A stretch of DNA of 64,000 nt from Balneola sp. (GTDB lineage Bacteria > Bacteroidota > Rhodothermia > Balneolales > Balneolaceae). This document shows, one piece after another, positions 36,001 to 44,731 of the stretch (position 1 is the stretch's first letter; every line of letters begins with the position of its first letter). The notes under the pieces were generated by a model. That model saw only the letters and a list, made by a program, of their open reading frames with translations, did not search any database and was not told where the DNA came from. Made by a program: the position numbers and the translations under genes. Where the stretch lies: the NCBI GenBank assembly GCA_002696035.1, contig NZQV01000010.1, forward strand, positions 1-64,000, given 5' to 3'.

Positions 36001-37244
36001 TGGCGATGTTTGCGGGCTATGGTTTTAATAAATCTCACTCGGCGGCCTATTCGGTTGTGGCCTATCATACCATGTATTTCAAGGCAAATTATCCGGCCGA
36101 GTATATGGCAGCGGTGATGAGTCATAACATGAGCGACATCAAGAAAGTGGCGTCGTTTATTGAGGAATGTCAGCGCATGAACATTCCGGTGGATCCGCCT
36201 AATATCAACACCGCCCGCGGGAAATTCCGTGCGAAAGAAGGGCGGGTTCAATATGGAATGTCGGCCATTAAAGGCGTTGGCTCTTCAGCTATCGCCCACA
36301 TTGTAGAGGAGCGGGAAGAGAATGGTGACTTTACTTCTATTTTTGATTTTGCCACCCGTGTTGACCTTCGAACCTGTAATCGGAAAACCTTTGAAAGCCT
36401 TATTCAGGCCGGCGCCTTTGATACGCTGAATGAAAACCGGTCGCAGTTGTTTGAGTCGGTGGAAGATATTTTGTCGTATGGTGTTCGCAAGCAGGAAGAG
36501 ATCCGCCTGAATCAGGGAAATCTTTTTGGTGGAGACAGCGGCGGTCCCGGTTCCCAGGAACCCAAATTACGGGAAGTGCGTAAATGGACGCAGATAGAGC
36601 GACTCAATAAAGAACGAGAACTCATTGGTTTTTACCTGAGTGGGCATCCTTTGAGCCGTTTCAAGGAAGAAATCAAACTCTTCGGGCGGCAAAACCTGAG
36701 CGAAGATATTTTTGGACGGATGTCGGATCGGGCGAACATCAAGTTCATTGCTATTGTAACGGGTGTGAAAAGAGTGACGGACAAAAAAGGCCGTCCCTTC
36801 GCATTTCTGCAGGTAGAAGACCTGAACAACTCTACGGAAGTGATCGCCTTTAGTCAGACCTACGATCAGTATATGGGGCTCCTTCAAACCGACAATGTGT
36901 TGTACATAGACGGAACGGTAGACACCCGAAGTGGTGAGCCTAAAGTGATCGCTAATTCTTTTGAGCGGGTAGAGAATCTTCGGGAGAAATTTCAGGATCA
37001 GTTAAATCTGAAGATCGACCTGAAAACATCGGAACTGAATAAAGATGCGCTTAAGCAGATGGAAACCTTGTTCTCCATCAATAAAGGGACAACCAACGTG
37101 CGATTTACCCTCCATAGCAGTGAAGCAAACGGCCCGATCCGGATGAATGTGAGAAACTTCGTAGTAGAACCGAATGATGATCTGCTTCGTGGCTTGCGCG
37201 AGGTGTTAGGTGAAGAAGCCGTTCAGCTGGTGCATGGAAGCTAG
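33027..37244 (+). CDS. dnaE: DNA polymerase III alpha subunit fused to a proofreading exonuclease
   Basis: 1405 residues from ATG 33027, behind AAAAAGG at a good distance; an upstream in-frame ATG at 32982 is less likely. Domains: DEDDh exonuclease (1-190) with Asp6/Glu8 (FDTETTG), Asp105 (GHNVSFDE), His169 and Asp174 (HDAAADVEA); PHP-like domain (about 250-480); C-family polymerase core with PDIDIDF (655-661), helix-hairpin-helix, and OB-fold (about 1235-1310). The polymerase residues look intact. In the PHP domain, positions normally binding metal are changed: ADLGN replaces TDHGN, YQIPMFAKN lacks the usual His, and ASNNVFY lacks NDxH. So proofreading probably comes from the fused exonuclease. 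Essential replicative polymerase. Confidence 0.94.
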   Translation: MYLIFDTETTGLPQDFSAPITELDNWPRLVQLAWQLHDETGKLINSGNYIVKPEGFTIPFNSEKIHGISTERAQEEGVELEFVLKEFSKDINKAYFLIGHNVSFDEKIMGAEYLRKKISSAILDKPKIDTKIDGTDVAKIEGGRGGNYKWPSLGELHHALFDEGFEDAHDAAADVEATARIFLEMVRTGATKVNFPMDAKLYESAQSYMKREEYIDLVSPSRFKTKQSEEQLEAQKKSGNEEETTGSRLIEQATFTHLHNHSKFSVLQATAGIKDLVKKAKDEGMSAVGLADLGNMYGAFSFAATAHAEGIKPILGCEFYVVEDRLQKKFTRDNRDRRYQIPMFAKNQNGYKNLSKLSSIGFTEGYYYKFPRVDKDVIAKYAEDIICLSGGVRGWLADLILNKGQEFAEEELQWWMETFGDDFYLEVLNHGLEEEKRVNQVFKSFSEKYGVKLVASNNVFYLDEEDAKAHDALICIDDGELMSTPKGRGRGYRYGFPNDEFYFKSQDQMKELFVDMPEAIVSTQEIVDKIEPVKLERDVLLPRFELPEGFESEDEYLKHLTYEGAKPRYDEIDKEVTERIELELGIIREMGFAGYFLIVQDFIAAAKEMGVYVGPGRGSAAGSVVAYCTGITNIDPLKYDLLFERFLNPERVSMPDIDIDFDDDGRQRVIEYVVDKYGVDQVAHIITFGSMAARSSVRDVARVLDLPLSDADRLAKLIPEKPGTSLDDAFSEVKELRNIRDGEGLEAETLRMAHVLEGSVRNTGIHAAGVIIAPDKLTEYIPVSTAKDADLYVTQYDGSVIEDAGMLKMDFLGLKTLSILKSAIEYVGENHGKEYNLDDIPLDDETTYKLYQNGGTLGTFQFESEGMRKHLKNLKPTDINDLIAMNALYRPGPMQFIPDYIERKHGREKVEYDHEDLINILEPTYGIMIYQEQIMKVAQRMGGYSLGEADVLRRIMGKKKPELLPPEEEKFVNQAIEKGYDKQTAKDVFDKMAMFAGYGFNKSHSAAYSVVAYHTMYFKANYPAEYMAAVMSHNMSDIKKVASFIEECQRMNIPVDPPNINTARGKFRAKEGRVQYGMSAIKGVGSSAIAHIVEEREENGDFTSIFDFATRVDLRTCNRKTFESLIQAGAFDTLNENRSQLFESVEDILSYGVRKQEEIRLNQGNLFGGDSGGPGSQEPKLREVRKWTQIERLNKERELIGFYLSGHPLSRFKEEIKLFGRQNLSEDIFGRMSDRANIKFIAIVTGVKRVTDKKGRPFAFLQVEDLNNSTEVIAFSQTYDQYMGLLQTDNVLYIDGTVDTRSGEPKVIANSFERVENLREKFQDQLNLKIDLKTSELNKDALKQMETLFSINKGTTNVRFTLHSSEANGPIRMNVRNFVVEPNDDLLRGLREVLGEEAVQLVHGS

Positions 37245-37308
37245 TTTTACAGTGTACAGTGATCATTAAACAGACAAAATTGAAAGAGTTAGTTGAATTA
37301 AGCAATCT

Positions 37309-37357
37309 CTGCTAACTGCTAACTGCTAACTGCTAACTGCTAACTGCTAACTGCTAA
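37309..37357. repeat. 7-bp tandem repeat (CTGCTAA) x7
   Basis: Seven perfect head-to-tail copies of CTGCTAA between dnaE and trxA, with no substitution. In a repeat of this short length the copy number is likely variable between strains. No gene is interrupted. Confidence 0.95.
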
Positions 37358-37473
37358 CCAATATCACTCAACCCTATCACCCCAATAATTCAAAAGAATG
37401 TGTAAACTTGAATGAAATATCCCGATATTTGTTCAAGATTAAAGGAAATCATACAAACTAAATAGAAAGCATT

Positions 37474-37800
37474 ATGTCAAAACCAATTGAATTTACCGAT
37501 AGTAATTTTGATGAAGAAGTATTGAAATCAGAGAAACCAGTATTGGTGGACTTCTGGGCAGAATGGTGTGGTCCTTGCCGAATGATCGGGCCTATCGTGG
37601 AAGAGCTTGCCGGCGAATATGAAGGCAAGGCCAAGATCGGGAAAGTGGATGTAGACAGTAATCCTGAGATTTCTGTGAAATACGGAATTCGAAGCATCCC
37701 ATCGCTGCTCATCTTTAAGGATGGCGAAGTGGTTGATCAGATCGTTGGTGCTGTACCAAAATCTCAGCTTACCAAACAGCTGGAAGCTCAGGTTAACTGA
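37474..37800 (+). CDS. trxA: Thioredoxin
   Basis: 108 residues. The redox motif WCGPC occupies 31-35 in the context [11 protein letters not shown], and cis-Pro in [11 protein letters not shown] is present. The soluble cytosolic disulfide reductant is of typical length and fold. The ATG at 37474 follows an A/G-rich leader. It has its own terminator and no partner genes nearby. Confidence 0.96.
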   Translation: MSKPIEFTDSNFDEEVLKSEKPVLVDFWAEWCGPCRMIGPIVEELAGEYEGKAKIGKVDVDSNPEISVKYGIRSIPSLLIFKDGEVVDQIVGAVPKSQLTKQLEAQVN

Positions 37801-37829
37801 ACGTTTGTCTAAATAATATTGAGTTATTA

Positions 37830-37862
37830 AAAAAAGGCGATACAATTTGTATCGCCTTTTTT
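37830..37862. terminator. Bidirectional terminator between trxA and the T9SS propeller gene
   Basis: GGCGATACA (37836-37844) and TGTATCGCC (37849-37857) form a perfect stem flanked by A6 and T7, so it works for both the plus-strand trxA and the convergent minus-strand gene. Confidence 0.9.
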
Positions 37863-37887
37863 ATTGAACAGTATTTTTATTTACCTG

Positions 37888-40254
37888 CTATTTGATCAAC
37901 ATCATTTTTTTAGAAGCAGTAAACTGAGCGCTTTCAACACGGTAAATATATACACCGCTTGAAAGTCCCGATGCATCGAAGCTTACCTGATGCTGTCCGG
38001 CTCTTTGACTTTGAGCACTTACCAGCGTAGCTACTTCTTTACCTAAAACATTATACACTTTTACCGTGAGGTTACTTGCCGCCTCAGGCAGGTTATAGGT
38101 GATGTTGGTCGTTGGATTGAATGGATTCGGATAATTTTGTTCAAGCGTAAATGATTCTGGAATTTCTTTCTCTGATTCATTTGGTACCGCCTGAGAACGT
38201 TTGAATTGGTAAATACCACTACTGTACGTGCCGATCCAGGTATTGCCTTTGTTATCATGTTTGATGATATAGGCACGATTTTCAAGTTCTGATAATGGGT
38301 TTAACCATTCAGAGGAAGTGGTATTATACACCCAAACCTCATTCCCATAAGTGATCCAGATATTTCCTTCCGGATCGGGTTCTATGTGAGAGGAGGAGGT
38401 ATAGAAGTCTTCTCTGGGATAGGCAATTTGAGTCACATTCTGGCCATCCCATTTCATCAGGCTGTCACCAGAGAACCATAAATTATTGTCAGAATCTGAG
38501 GCTATTTCCATGGGGTCGATCTCCTCGGTGGAGTCTGGAGTCCACGCACTCCATTCATTTCCATCGTATCGAGCAATGGAATATCTGTTTTGGGATTGAG
38601 TGAGGCCACCTGCATAAATATGCCCATTCGGACCCTCTGCAAAAGACGTGACATATACACCTATCACCCCGGGCATTGGTTCATGATGTGTGAATTCAGA
38701 ACCATCATATTGTAGAATGCCGTTATTAGCGAAAGAACCCATCCAGATGTTTTGATCACTATCTTCAAAAATTGCTTCTGCGAAGGTTCCATGTTCGGTA
38801 TAGGTCTTAAATTCTTCATCCTGCCTGTAGGTGATTCCATGTGTGGAATTACCGAACCAAACGGTACCATTGCTGGCAGCATGAACTCGCCATGCATAGG
38901 AATTGGTCATCCCATCGGTAGCGTTATAGAAGCTCCAGTCGGAACCATCAAAATAGCCGGCTCCGCGAAACCCGGTGGCCCAGATTCCGCCATCATCATC
39001 GGCGGCCAAACCAAAGATGATATCAGAAAACAACCCATTATCGGTATGGGTAGATATATACCGATACTCACTTCCATCTCGTAAGAATACGCCGCTTCTT
39101 AAAGTTCCCTGATTTGAACCGGCGCGTTTTACAAAGGCTGTCAGTCCGGAAGAATTACTGGCAATAGCGCTAATATCATTGAATGATTGCCCTGCGGCAT
39201 TCTCTTGCATTCTGGACCAAGTGCTTCCATCATAAACAACGGTTGTACTGTCATTTCCGCAATACAGTTGATTGTCTGCAGCTATCTCAAAAGCAGAACA
39301 TCTGTAGGTAAGTTCATCTGTAGAACGGGTAAATGAAGTCCAGTTAGAACCATCAAAATAGGCTGCTCGTTGAACAGAGTCTGAAAATGCTGTCCAAATA
39401 TTTCCATTGTTATCGTATTCAATCTCGAATACGGCTTCATGTGGAATATCACTGTTAGAAGTATGATACGTGTTGGCAGATCGAAGGTCTCTTCCAAATG
39501 AAACTAATCCTCCACGGGTTGAATCGGTTTCAGGAACAGCTGCCCAAACCTTTCCATCATTGCCAATAGTGAAATCATAAACCCCGTTGGCTTTTATACC
39601 ACTATTCAGGTCGGTATTGATGGTATCCATTCTGGCAATTAAGCTACCGTCACTGAGATCAAAAACAGATATACCACCAAATTTATTAAGTACCCATTCA
39701 TCTTGTTCATTATAACCGAAAGAAGGAGCATGAGACAGCCAGAGTCTTTCATCCCCGTCAATGATGCCCGTTCTGTAGCTGTTGGAAACAGAATCATCTT
39801 CAGCTATCGAAGTTGAATCTACGATAGAAAAGTCCGGTGATAACCGATACACTTTACCACTGGTGAGCATAATGGTGTGGTCTTCTAAACCTGCAAGGAT
39901 GGAGCGTACCGGATGGGGGATATCTTCGCCATAATCCAGGTACCTCCAATTTGTGCCGTCGTATATATCAACTGATTTATTGGTTAGATATAACTGCCGG
40001 CCCTGGCTGTCGATGAATACATCATCAACCAGCATAGCTGAAAGGCCGTTGCTTCCGGTATTGCGGGCCGTCCAGTGAGCCTCCGCCATTTCATGGTCAA
40101 TAAAAATATTTTGAGCCGTCGTATTTGACTGTTGAGGTTTTATTTGACGGTATTTTTCCAGCTTTTCCTTGAACTCCTTATTGACTGTTTTTTGAGCCAG
40201 TAAAGTTGTTGAAGCCAAGCATAGTAATAGTAGAAATGCTAATGATCGTTTCAT
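37888..40254 (-). CDS. Two-component-regulator-propeller-type secreted protein with T9SS sorting domain
   Basis: 788 residues from ATG 40252-40254 (MKRSLAFLLLLCLASTTLLAQ signal peptide); the upstream in-frame ATG adds MYL and is unlikely. The body consists of many beta-propeller repeats with the W-x-G/A blade endings seen in diguanylate-cyclase-linked propellers (VWAAVPETD, IWTAFSDS, IWATGFRG, VWFGNSTHG, IWMGSFAN, LWFSGD, IWITYGNE, TWIGTYSSG). C-terminus: SFTLEQNYPNPFNPTTNITY then a beta-sandwich ending KKMMLIK, a type IX sorting domain. Likely surface-displayed; ligand unknown. No kinase or output domain, so it is not itself a sensor kinase. Confidence 0.87.
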   Translation of the reverse strand: MKRSLAFLLLLCLASTTLLAQKTVNKEFKEKLEKYRQIKPQQSNTTAQNIFIDHEMAEAHWTARNTGSNGLSAMLVDDVFIDSQGRQLYLTNKSVDIYDGTNWRYLDYGEDIPHPVRSILAGLEDHTIMLTSGKVYRLSPDFSIVDSTSIAEDDSVSNSYRTGIIDGDERLWLSHAPSFGYNEQDEWVLNKFGGISVFDLSDGSLIARMDTINTDLNSGIKANGVYDFTIGNDGKVWAAVPETDSTRGGLVSFGRDLRSANTYHTSNSDIPHEAVFEIEYDNNGNIWTAFSDSVQRAAYFDGSNWTSFTRSTDELTYRCSAFEIAADNQLYCGNDSTTVVYDGSTWSRMQENAAGQSFNDISAIASNSSGLTAFVKRAGSNQGTLRSGVFLRDGSEYRYISTHTDNGLFSDIIFGLAADDDGGIWATGFRGAGYFDGSDWSFYNATDGMTNSYAWRVHAASNGTVWFGNSTHGITYRQDEEFKTYTEHGTFAEAIFEDSDQNIWMGSFANNGILQYDGSEFTHHEPMPGVIGVYVTSFAEGPNGHIYAGGLTQSQNRYSIARYDGNEWSAWTPDSTEEIDPMEIASDSDNNLWFSGDSLMKWDGQNVTQIAYPREDFYTSSSHIEPDPEGNIWITYGNEVWVYNTTSSEWLNPLSELENRAYIIKHDNKGNTWIGTYSSGIYQFKRSQAVPNESEKEIPESFTLEQNYPNPFNPTTNITYNLPEAASNLTVKVYNVLGKEVATLVSAQSQRAGQHQVSFDASGLSSGVYIYRVESAQFTASKKMMLIK

Positions 40255-40545
40255 TAGATACATATGTAAATACCCCGTTTTACTCTGTGAATAGATTATT
40301 TAATTGGCTTAAAAGATTTAAATCAGATCGCAGAAAATCAATGAGCAGCTTCGATTAATAGTGAACATAAAACACATAATTATAACCACTTAAATTGTCC
40401 TATAAAGATAAAGTCAGACACAAATGGTAAAGGTGATTTTATGAGTCAGAGAGCAGGCTTAAGATTTTACAAGCCTTTTCAAGTACGAAGAATGCTTAAA
40501 CATTTATAGTGGTTACCTTTGTTGTTCACTTGAAATAAAAGACCT

Positions 40546-41622
40546 ATGAAGCGCACACTCACCGTTGTTGGAATCTTAGTTGTAATTGGATTACTAACCA
40601 TCCCTAAATGGCAAAGTCTTTCAGAAAATTCCTCTCAAAATAATACCAACTCTTCGCAATCAGCCCTTTCTGTTGATGTCCATCTTGTAGAACCTCAGGT
40701 ATTTGAAAACAAGATCTTCAGTACCGGAACGCTGCTCGCCAATGAAGGTATAGAGATCAGAAGTGAGATCTCTGGTAAGATCGTGGAGCTTAGACTTCGC
40801 GAGGGGCAGCAGGTTCAAAAAGGAGATCTGCTCATCAAAATAAACGATAGTGAGTTGCAAGCACAGTTAAAGCAGGCTGAGTATAGGATGAGCCTTGCGG
40901 AAGTGAGAGAAAAGCGACAGAAGCAGCTGCTGGAACGAGGCGGAATTAGTCAGGAGCAGTATGATGCTACGCTAAATGAGTTGAACGTTCTTAAAGCTGA
41001 AACGGACCTTATTAAAGCACAGATCGACAAGACAGAGATCTATGCGCCATTTGATGGCGTAGTTGGTTTGAGGAATGTCAGTAATGGCAGTTACATCACC
41101 CCAAACACGCAGATCGCAACTTTTCAGTCTATCAATCCTATTAAGGTGGAGTTCTCGATCCCGGAACGATATGCGGGAGTGGTGCAGCAGGGGAATCGTG
41201 TTTTCTTTAATGTGCAGGGGCAAGAAGAGGGTTTTGAAGCCCGTATCTACGCTGTTGAGCCGCGCATAAATACCCAAACAAGAACCCTGACTATGCGCGC
41301 TTTGGCTGATAATCCCGAGGGGAATCTGCTGCCCGGTGCCTTTGCAAATATTGAATTGGTATTGGAAGAAATTGAAGATGCTCTCATGATTCCCACCATC
41401 TCTGTAATTCCGGAACTGCAGGGACAGAAAGTATTTATGCTTAAAAATGGCGTTGTGCAGGATCAGTCAATTTCCACCGGCATCAGAACCGAAAGGTATG
41501 TGCAGGTAACAGAGGGGATCGCTCCGGGAGATACCGTGCTGACAACCGGACTCCTACAGGTTCGAAATGGGATGGACATAAAAGTTGGCGAAATAAACAA
41601 ATATGAGGAGATCGAACTATGA
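40546..41622 (+). CDS. RND periplasmic adaptor, pump II
   Basis: 358 residues; short membrane anchor (4-20: LTVVGILVVIGLLTIPK), then lipoyl-like half (ISGKIVELRLREGQQVQKGD), a short coiled-coil hairpin (about 105-160), second lipoyl half (IYAPFDGVVGLRNVSNG) and beta-barrel domain (VEFSIPERYAGVVQQGNRV). This is a hydrophobe/amphiphile efflux-type adaptor. Its stop overlaps the permease ATG by four bases (ATGA), as in a translationally coupled operon. First of three genes. Confidence 0.93.
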   Translation: MKRTLTVVGILVVIGLLTIPKWQSLSENSSQNNTNSSQSALSVDVHLVEPQVFENKIFSTGTLLANEGIEIRSEISGKIVELRLREGQQVQKGDLLIKINDSELQAQLKQAEYRMSLAEVREKRQKQLLERGGISQEQYDATLNELNVLKAETDLIKAQIDKTEIYAPFDGVVGLRNVSNGSYITPNTQIATFQSINPIKVEFSIPERYAGVVQQGNRVFFNVQGQEEGFEARIYAVEPRINTQTRTLTMRALADNPEGNLLPGAFANIELVLEEIEDALMIPTISVIPELQGQKVFMLKNGVVQDQSISTGIRTERYVQVTEGIAPGDTVLTTGLLQVRNGMDIKVGEINKYEEIEL

Positions 41623-44600
41623 GTTTATCCTCCCTGAGTATTCGTCGCCCTGTTTTAGCCACCGTACTTTCCCTGATCATATTGATCTTGGGAATCGTGG
41701 CCTTCACATTCCTGGGAATTCGGGAATATCCTGCCACTGAACCGCCTATTGTAACGGTCAGTACTTCCTACACAGGAGCCAATGCCGATGTGATCGAATC
41801 ACAGATCACAGAACCGCTGGAAGAAGAGATCAACGGTATAGCCGGTATTCGTACCATGACTTCCGTGAGCAGGGAAGGCCGAAGCACCATTACGGTAGAA
41901 TTTGAGCTGGAGATCGATCTCGACAATGCGGCAAATGATGTGCAATCCCGCGTATCAAGAGCTGTTCGTGAATTGCCCCCCGATGCCGATCCGCCGGTTG
42001 TATCCAAAGCTGATGCTGATGCAAGCCCCATAGTATTCCTGAATGTAAGGAGTGATAAACGAAATTTGCTGGATTTGTCAGATGTTGCCATCAACGATTT
42101 CAAGGAGCGGGTGCAAACAATTTCAGGGGTGAGCAGCGTACAGATCTGGGGCGAAAAACAATACTCTATGCGCTTATGGCTCGATCCGCTGCGACTTGCG
42201 GCCTACAAACTTACACCGCTCGATGTTCAGCAAGCCCTGCAAAGTGAAAATGTTGAACTTCCCTCTGGCCGGATAGAAGGAGACATGACCGAGCTTACCG
42301 TTCGCACACAAGGACGTTTATATGAGCCGGAGGAATTCAATAATCTTATCATCAGTGAACAGGACGGAAATGTAGTTCGCTTTCGGGATATTGGAAATGC
42401 AGAACTTGGAGCCGCCAACGAACGCACCATCCTGAAACGAAATGGTGTACCGATGGTAGGGGTCGTTATTGTTCCCCAACCCGGAGCCAACCAAATTGAA
42501 ATTGCAGATGAATTCTACAAGCGGGTAGAGCAGATCAAAAAAGATCTCCCGCCAGATATACAAACGGCGGTAGGTTTTGACACTACTGAATATGTCCGCG
42601 CTTCCATTGACGAAGTTCAGCAAACCATCTTTCTGGCACTTGGCTTGGTGATCCTTATCATTTTCCTGTTTCTGCGGGATGTGAGAACTACAATTATCCC
42701 TGTAATTGTAATTCCGATTGCCCTGATCGGGGCCTTCTTTGTGATGTACATGGCTGGCTTTTCTATCAACGTACTCACATTATTGGCTATCGTGCTTGCC
42801 ATCGGTTTGGTAGTGGATGATGCCATTGTGGTACTTGAAAATATATATGCGAAAATTGAAAGCGGAATGGGAACTATCGAAGCCGGGATCCTTGGGTCTC
42901 GCGAGATCTTCTTTGCCGTTGTGGCAACATCTCTTTCCCTGGTAGCAGTATTTACGCCGATCTTGTTTTTAGGCGGGATCACCGGACGTTTATTCCTCGA
43001 ATTTGGTGTCGTGATGGCCGGTGCTATTATTATTTCATCCTTTGTTGCGCTGACCTTAACGCCCATGTTATCAACAAAAATACTGAATGCCGATACCGAG
43101 CATTCTCGTTTTTACAAAAAAACCGAACCTTTCTTTAAATGGCTGAACGCAAAATATAAATCCAGCCTGGAATCCTTCATGGAAAAGCGCTGGGTTGCTT
43201 TTGTAGTGATAGTTATTTGCGGATTTGGCATCTGGTTATTTTATACAAACCTGCAGCAGGAACTTGCACCACTGGAGGATCGCGGTCGTTTGATCGTAAG
43301 TTCCACGGCTCCAGAAGGGGCTACTTTCGAATACATGGATCACTACATGGATCAGCTTACTGAATTTCTGATGGAGGAAGTTCCTGAGATCGATGGGTTG
43401 ATCACGGTTACGTCTCCGGGGTTTGGAGCTTCAAGTTCTGTAAACTCGGGTTTTGGACGAATTATACTTTCACCGGCGGATGAACGCGAACGATCGCAGC
43501 AGGAGATCTATAATGATCTTTCAACCAAAGTGCAGGATCTGAGCGGCGCAAGAACCTTTATCGCTCAGGAACAAAGTATTGGAGGAGGCCGTGGTGGTCA
43601 ACCCGTACAGTATGTACTTCAGGCTGGAACAAATGACGACTTGAAAGAAATAATCCCTGAGTTTTTGGAACAAGCTCGTCAGGATCCGACTTTTGCTTTT
43701 GTGGATGTGAACCTCAAATTCAACAAACCGGAAGTGGAAATTAAAATCGATCGCGACCGGGCCCGTGACCTTGGGGTTTCTACCCGTGATATTGCACAGA
43801 CCCTGCAGCTTGCCTATAGTGGACAGCGTTTCGGGTACTTTCTGAAGGGCGGAAAACAGTATCAGGTGATCGGCCAAATGTCTCGCGAAGATAGAAATGA
43901 GCCCCTGGATCTTCGAAGTCTGTATGTCAGAAATAATCGTGGCGAGATCATACAGTTAGACAACCTTGTGAGTTTAACAGAGCAAAGCAGTCCGCCACAA
44001 TTATTCCGTTTTAACAGATATGCATCAGCTACGGTATCTGCGAGTTTAGCGCCCGGCTATACGATAGGAGATGGAATTGATGCCATGGACGCCATCGCCG
44101 ATCAGGTTTTGGATGACACCTATACCACTTCACTTTCCGGACCGTCCCGCGATTTCGTGGAAAGTTCATCGAGCCTGATCTACGTATTCTTGCTGGCACT
44201 TTTACTGGTCTACCTGGTGCTTTCGGCTCAATTTGAAAGTTTCAGAGATCCACTAGTGATCATGTTTACCGTTCCTCTGGCGCTGACAGGAGCCTTACTT
44301 ACCTTATGGTACTTCAATCAAACGCTGAATATTTTCAGTCAGATCGGTATGGTGATGTTAATTGGGTTGGTAACAAAGAACGGGATCCTGATCGTGGAAT
44401 TTGCCAATCAGCGGCAGGTACAGGGATTGTCAAATCTTGAAGCCATTAAAGACGCTGCTGTAGCACGATTCAGGCCTATTCTGATGACCAGTCTCTCTAC
44501 AGTACTCGGAATTTTACCGATCGCGCTTGCCCTGGGAGCAGGAGCTGAGAGCCGGAAATCTATGGGTATTGCCATTATAGGAGGACTGATCTTTGCAAGT

Positions 44601-44729
44601 ATACTTACACTCTATGTGATACCGGCTCTGTATTCTTATATCTCCACAGAACGTTCATCCAAAGGGGCCATCGATGATGAAACCTTTAGGAAATTAGAAA
44701 ATCTCGAAACTTCAGAAGTCCCGGCTTAG
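41619..44729 (+). CDS. RND efflux permease (AcrB/HAE1 family), pump II
   Basis: 1036 residues with the full RND layout (twelve TM helices, two periplasmic loops). TM4 keeps both aspartates in GLVVDDAIVVLEN, the classical proton-relay pair. Start sequence MSLSSLSIRRPVLATVLSLI and the porter motif FELEIDLDNAANDVQSRVSRA are typical. The permease overlaps the adaptor by ATGA and is followed two bases later by the TolC gene, so all components of a tripartite pump are encoded together. Substrate range unknown. Confidence 0.95.
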   Translation: MSLSSLSIRRPVLATVLSLIILILGIVAFTFLGIREYPATEPPIVTVSTSYTGANADVIESQITEPLEEEINGIAGIRTMTSVSREGRSTITVEFELEIDLDNAANDVQSRVSRAVRELPPDADPPVVSKADADASPIVFLNVRSDKRNLLDLSDVAINDFKERVQTISGVSSVQIWGEKQYSMRLWLDPLRLAAYKLTPLDVQQALQSENVELPSGRIEGDMTELTVRTQGRLYEPEEFNNLIISEQDGNVVRFRDIGNAELGAANERTILKRNGVPMVGVVIVPQPGANQIEIADEFYKRVEQIKKDLPPDIQTAVGFDTTEYVRASIDEVQQTIFLALGLVILIIFLFLRDVRTTIIPVIVIPIALIGAFFVMYMAGFSINVLTLLAIVLAIGLVVDDAIVVLENIYAKIESGMGTIEAGILGSREIFFAVVATSLSLVAVFTPILFLGGITGRLFLEFGVVMAGAIIISSFVALTLTPMLSTKILNADTEHSRFYKKTEPFFKWLNAKYKSSLESFMEKRWVAFVVIVICGFGIWLFYTNLQQELAPLEDRGRLIVSSTAPEGATFEYMDHYMDQLTEFLMEEVPEIDGLITVTSPGFGASSSVNSGFGRIILSPADERERSQQEIYNDLSTKVQDLSGARTFIAQEQSIGGGRGGQPVQYVLQAGTNDDLKEIIPEFLEQARQDPTFAFVDVNLKFNKPEVEIKIDRDRARDLGVSTRDIAQTLQLAYSGQRFGYFLKGGKQYQVIGQMSREDRNEPLDLRSLYVRNNRGEIIQLDNLVSLTEQSSPPQLFRFNRYASATVSASLAPGYTIGDGIDAMDAIADQVLDDTYTTSLSGPSRDFVESSSSLIYVFLLALLLVYLVLSAQFESFRDPLVIMFTVPLALTGALLTLWYFNQTLNIFSQIGMVMLIGLVTKNGILIVEFANQRQVQGLSNLEAIKDAAVARFRPILMTSLSTVLGILPIALALGAGAESRKSMGIAIIGGLIFASILTLYVIPALYSYISTERSSKGAIDDETFRKLENLETSEVPA

Positions 44730-44731
44730 TC

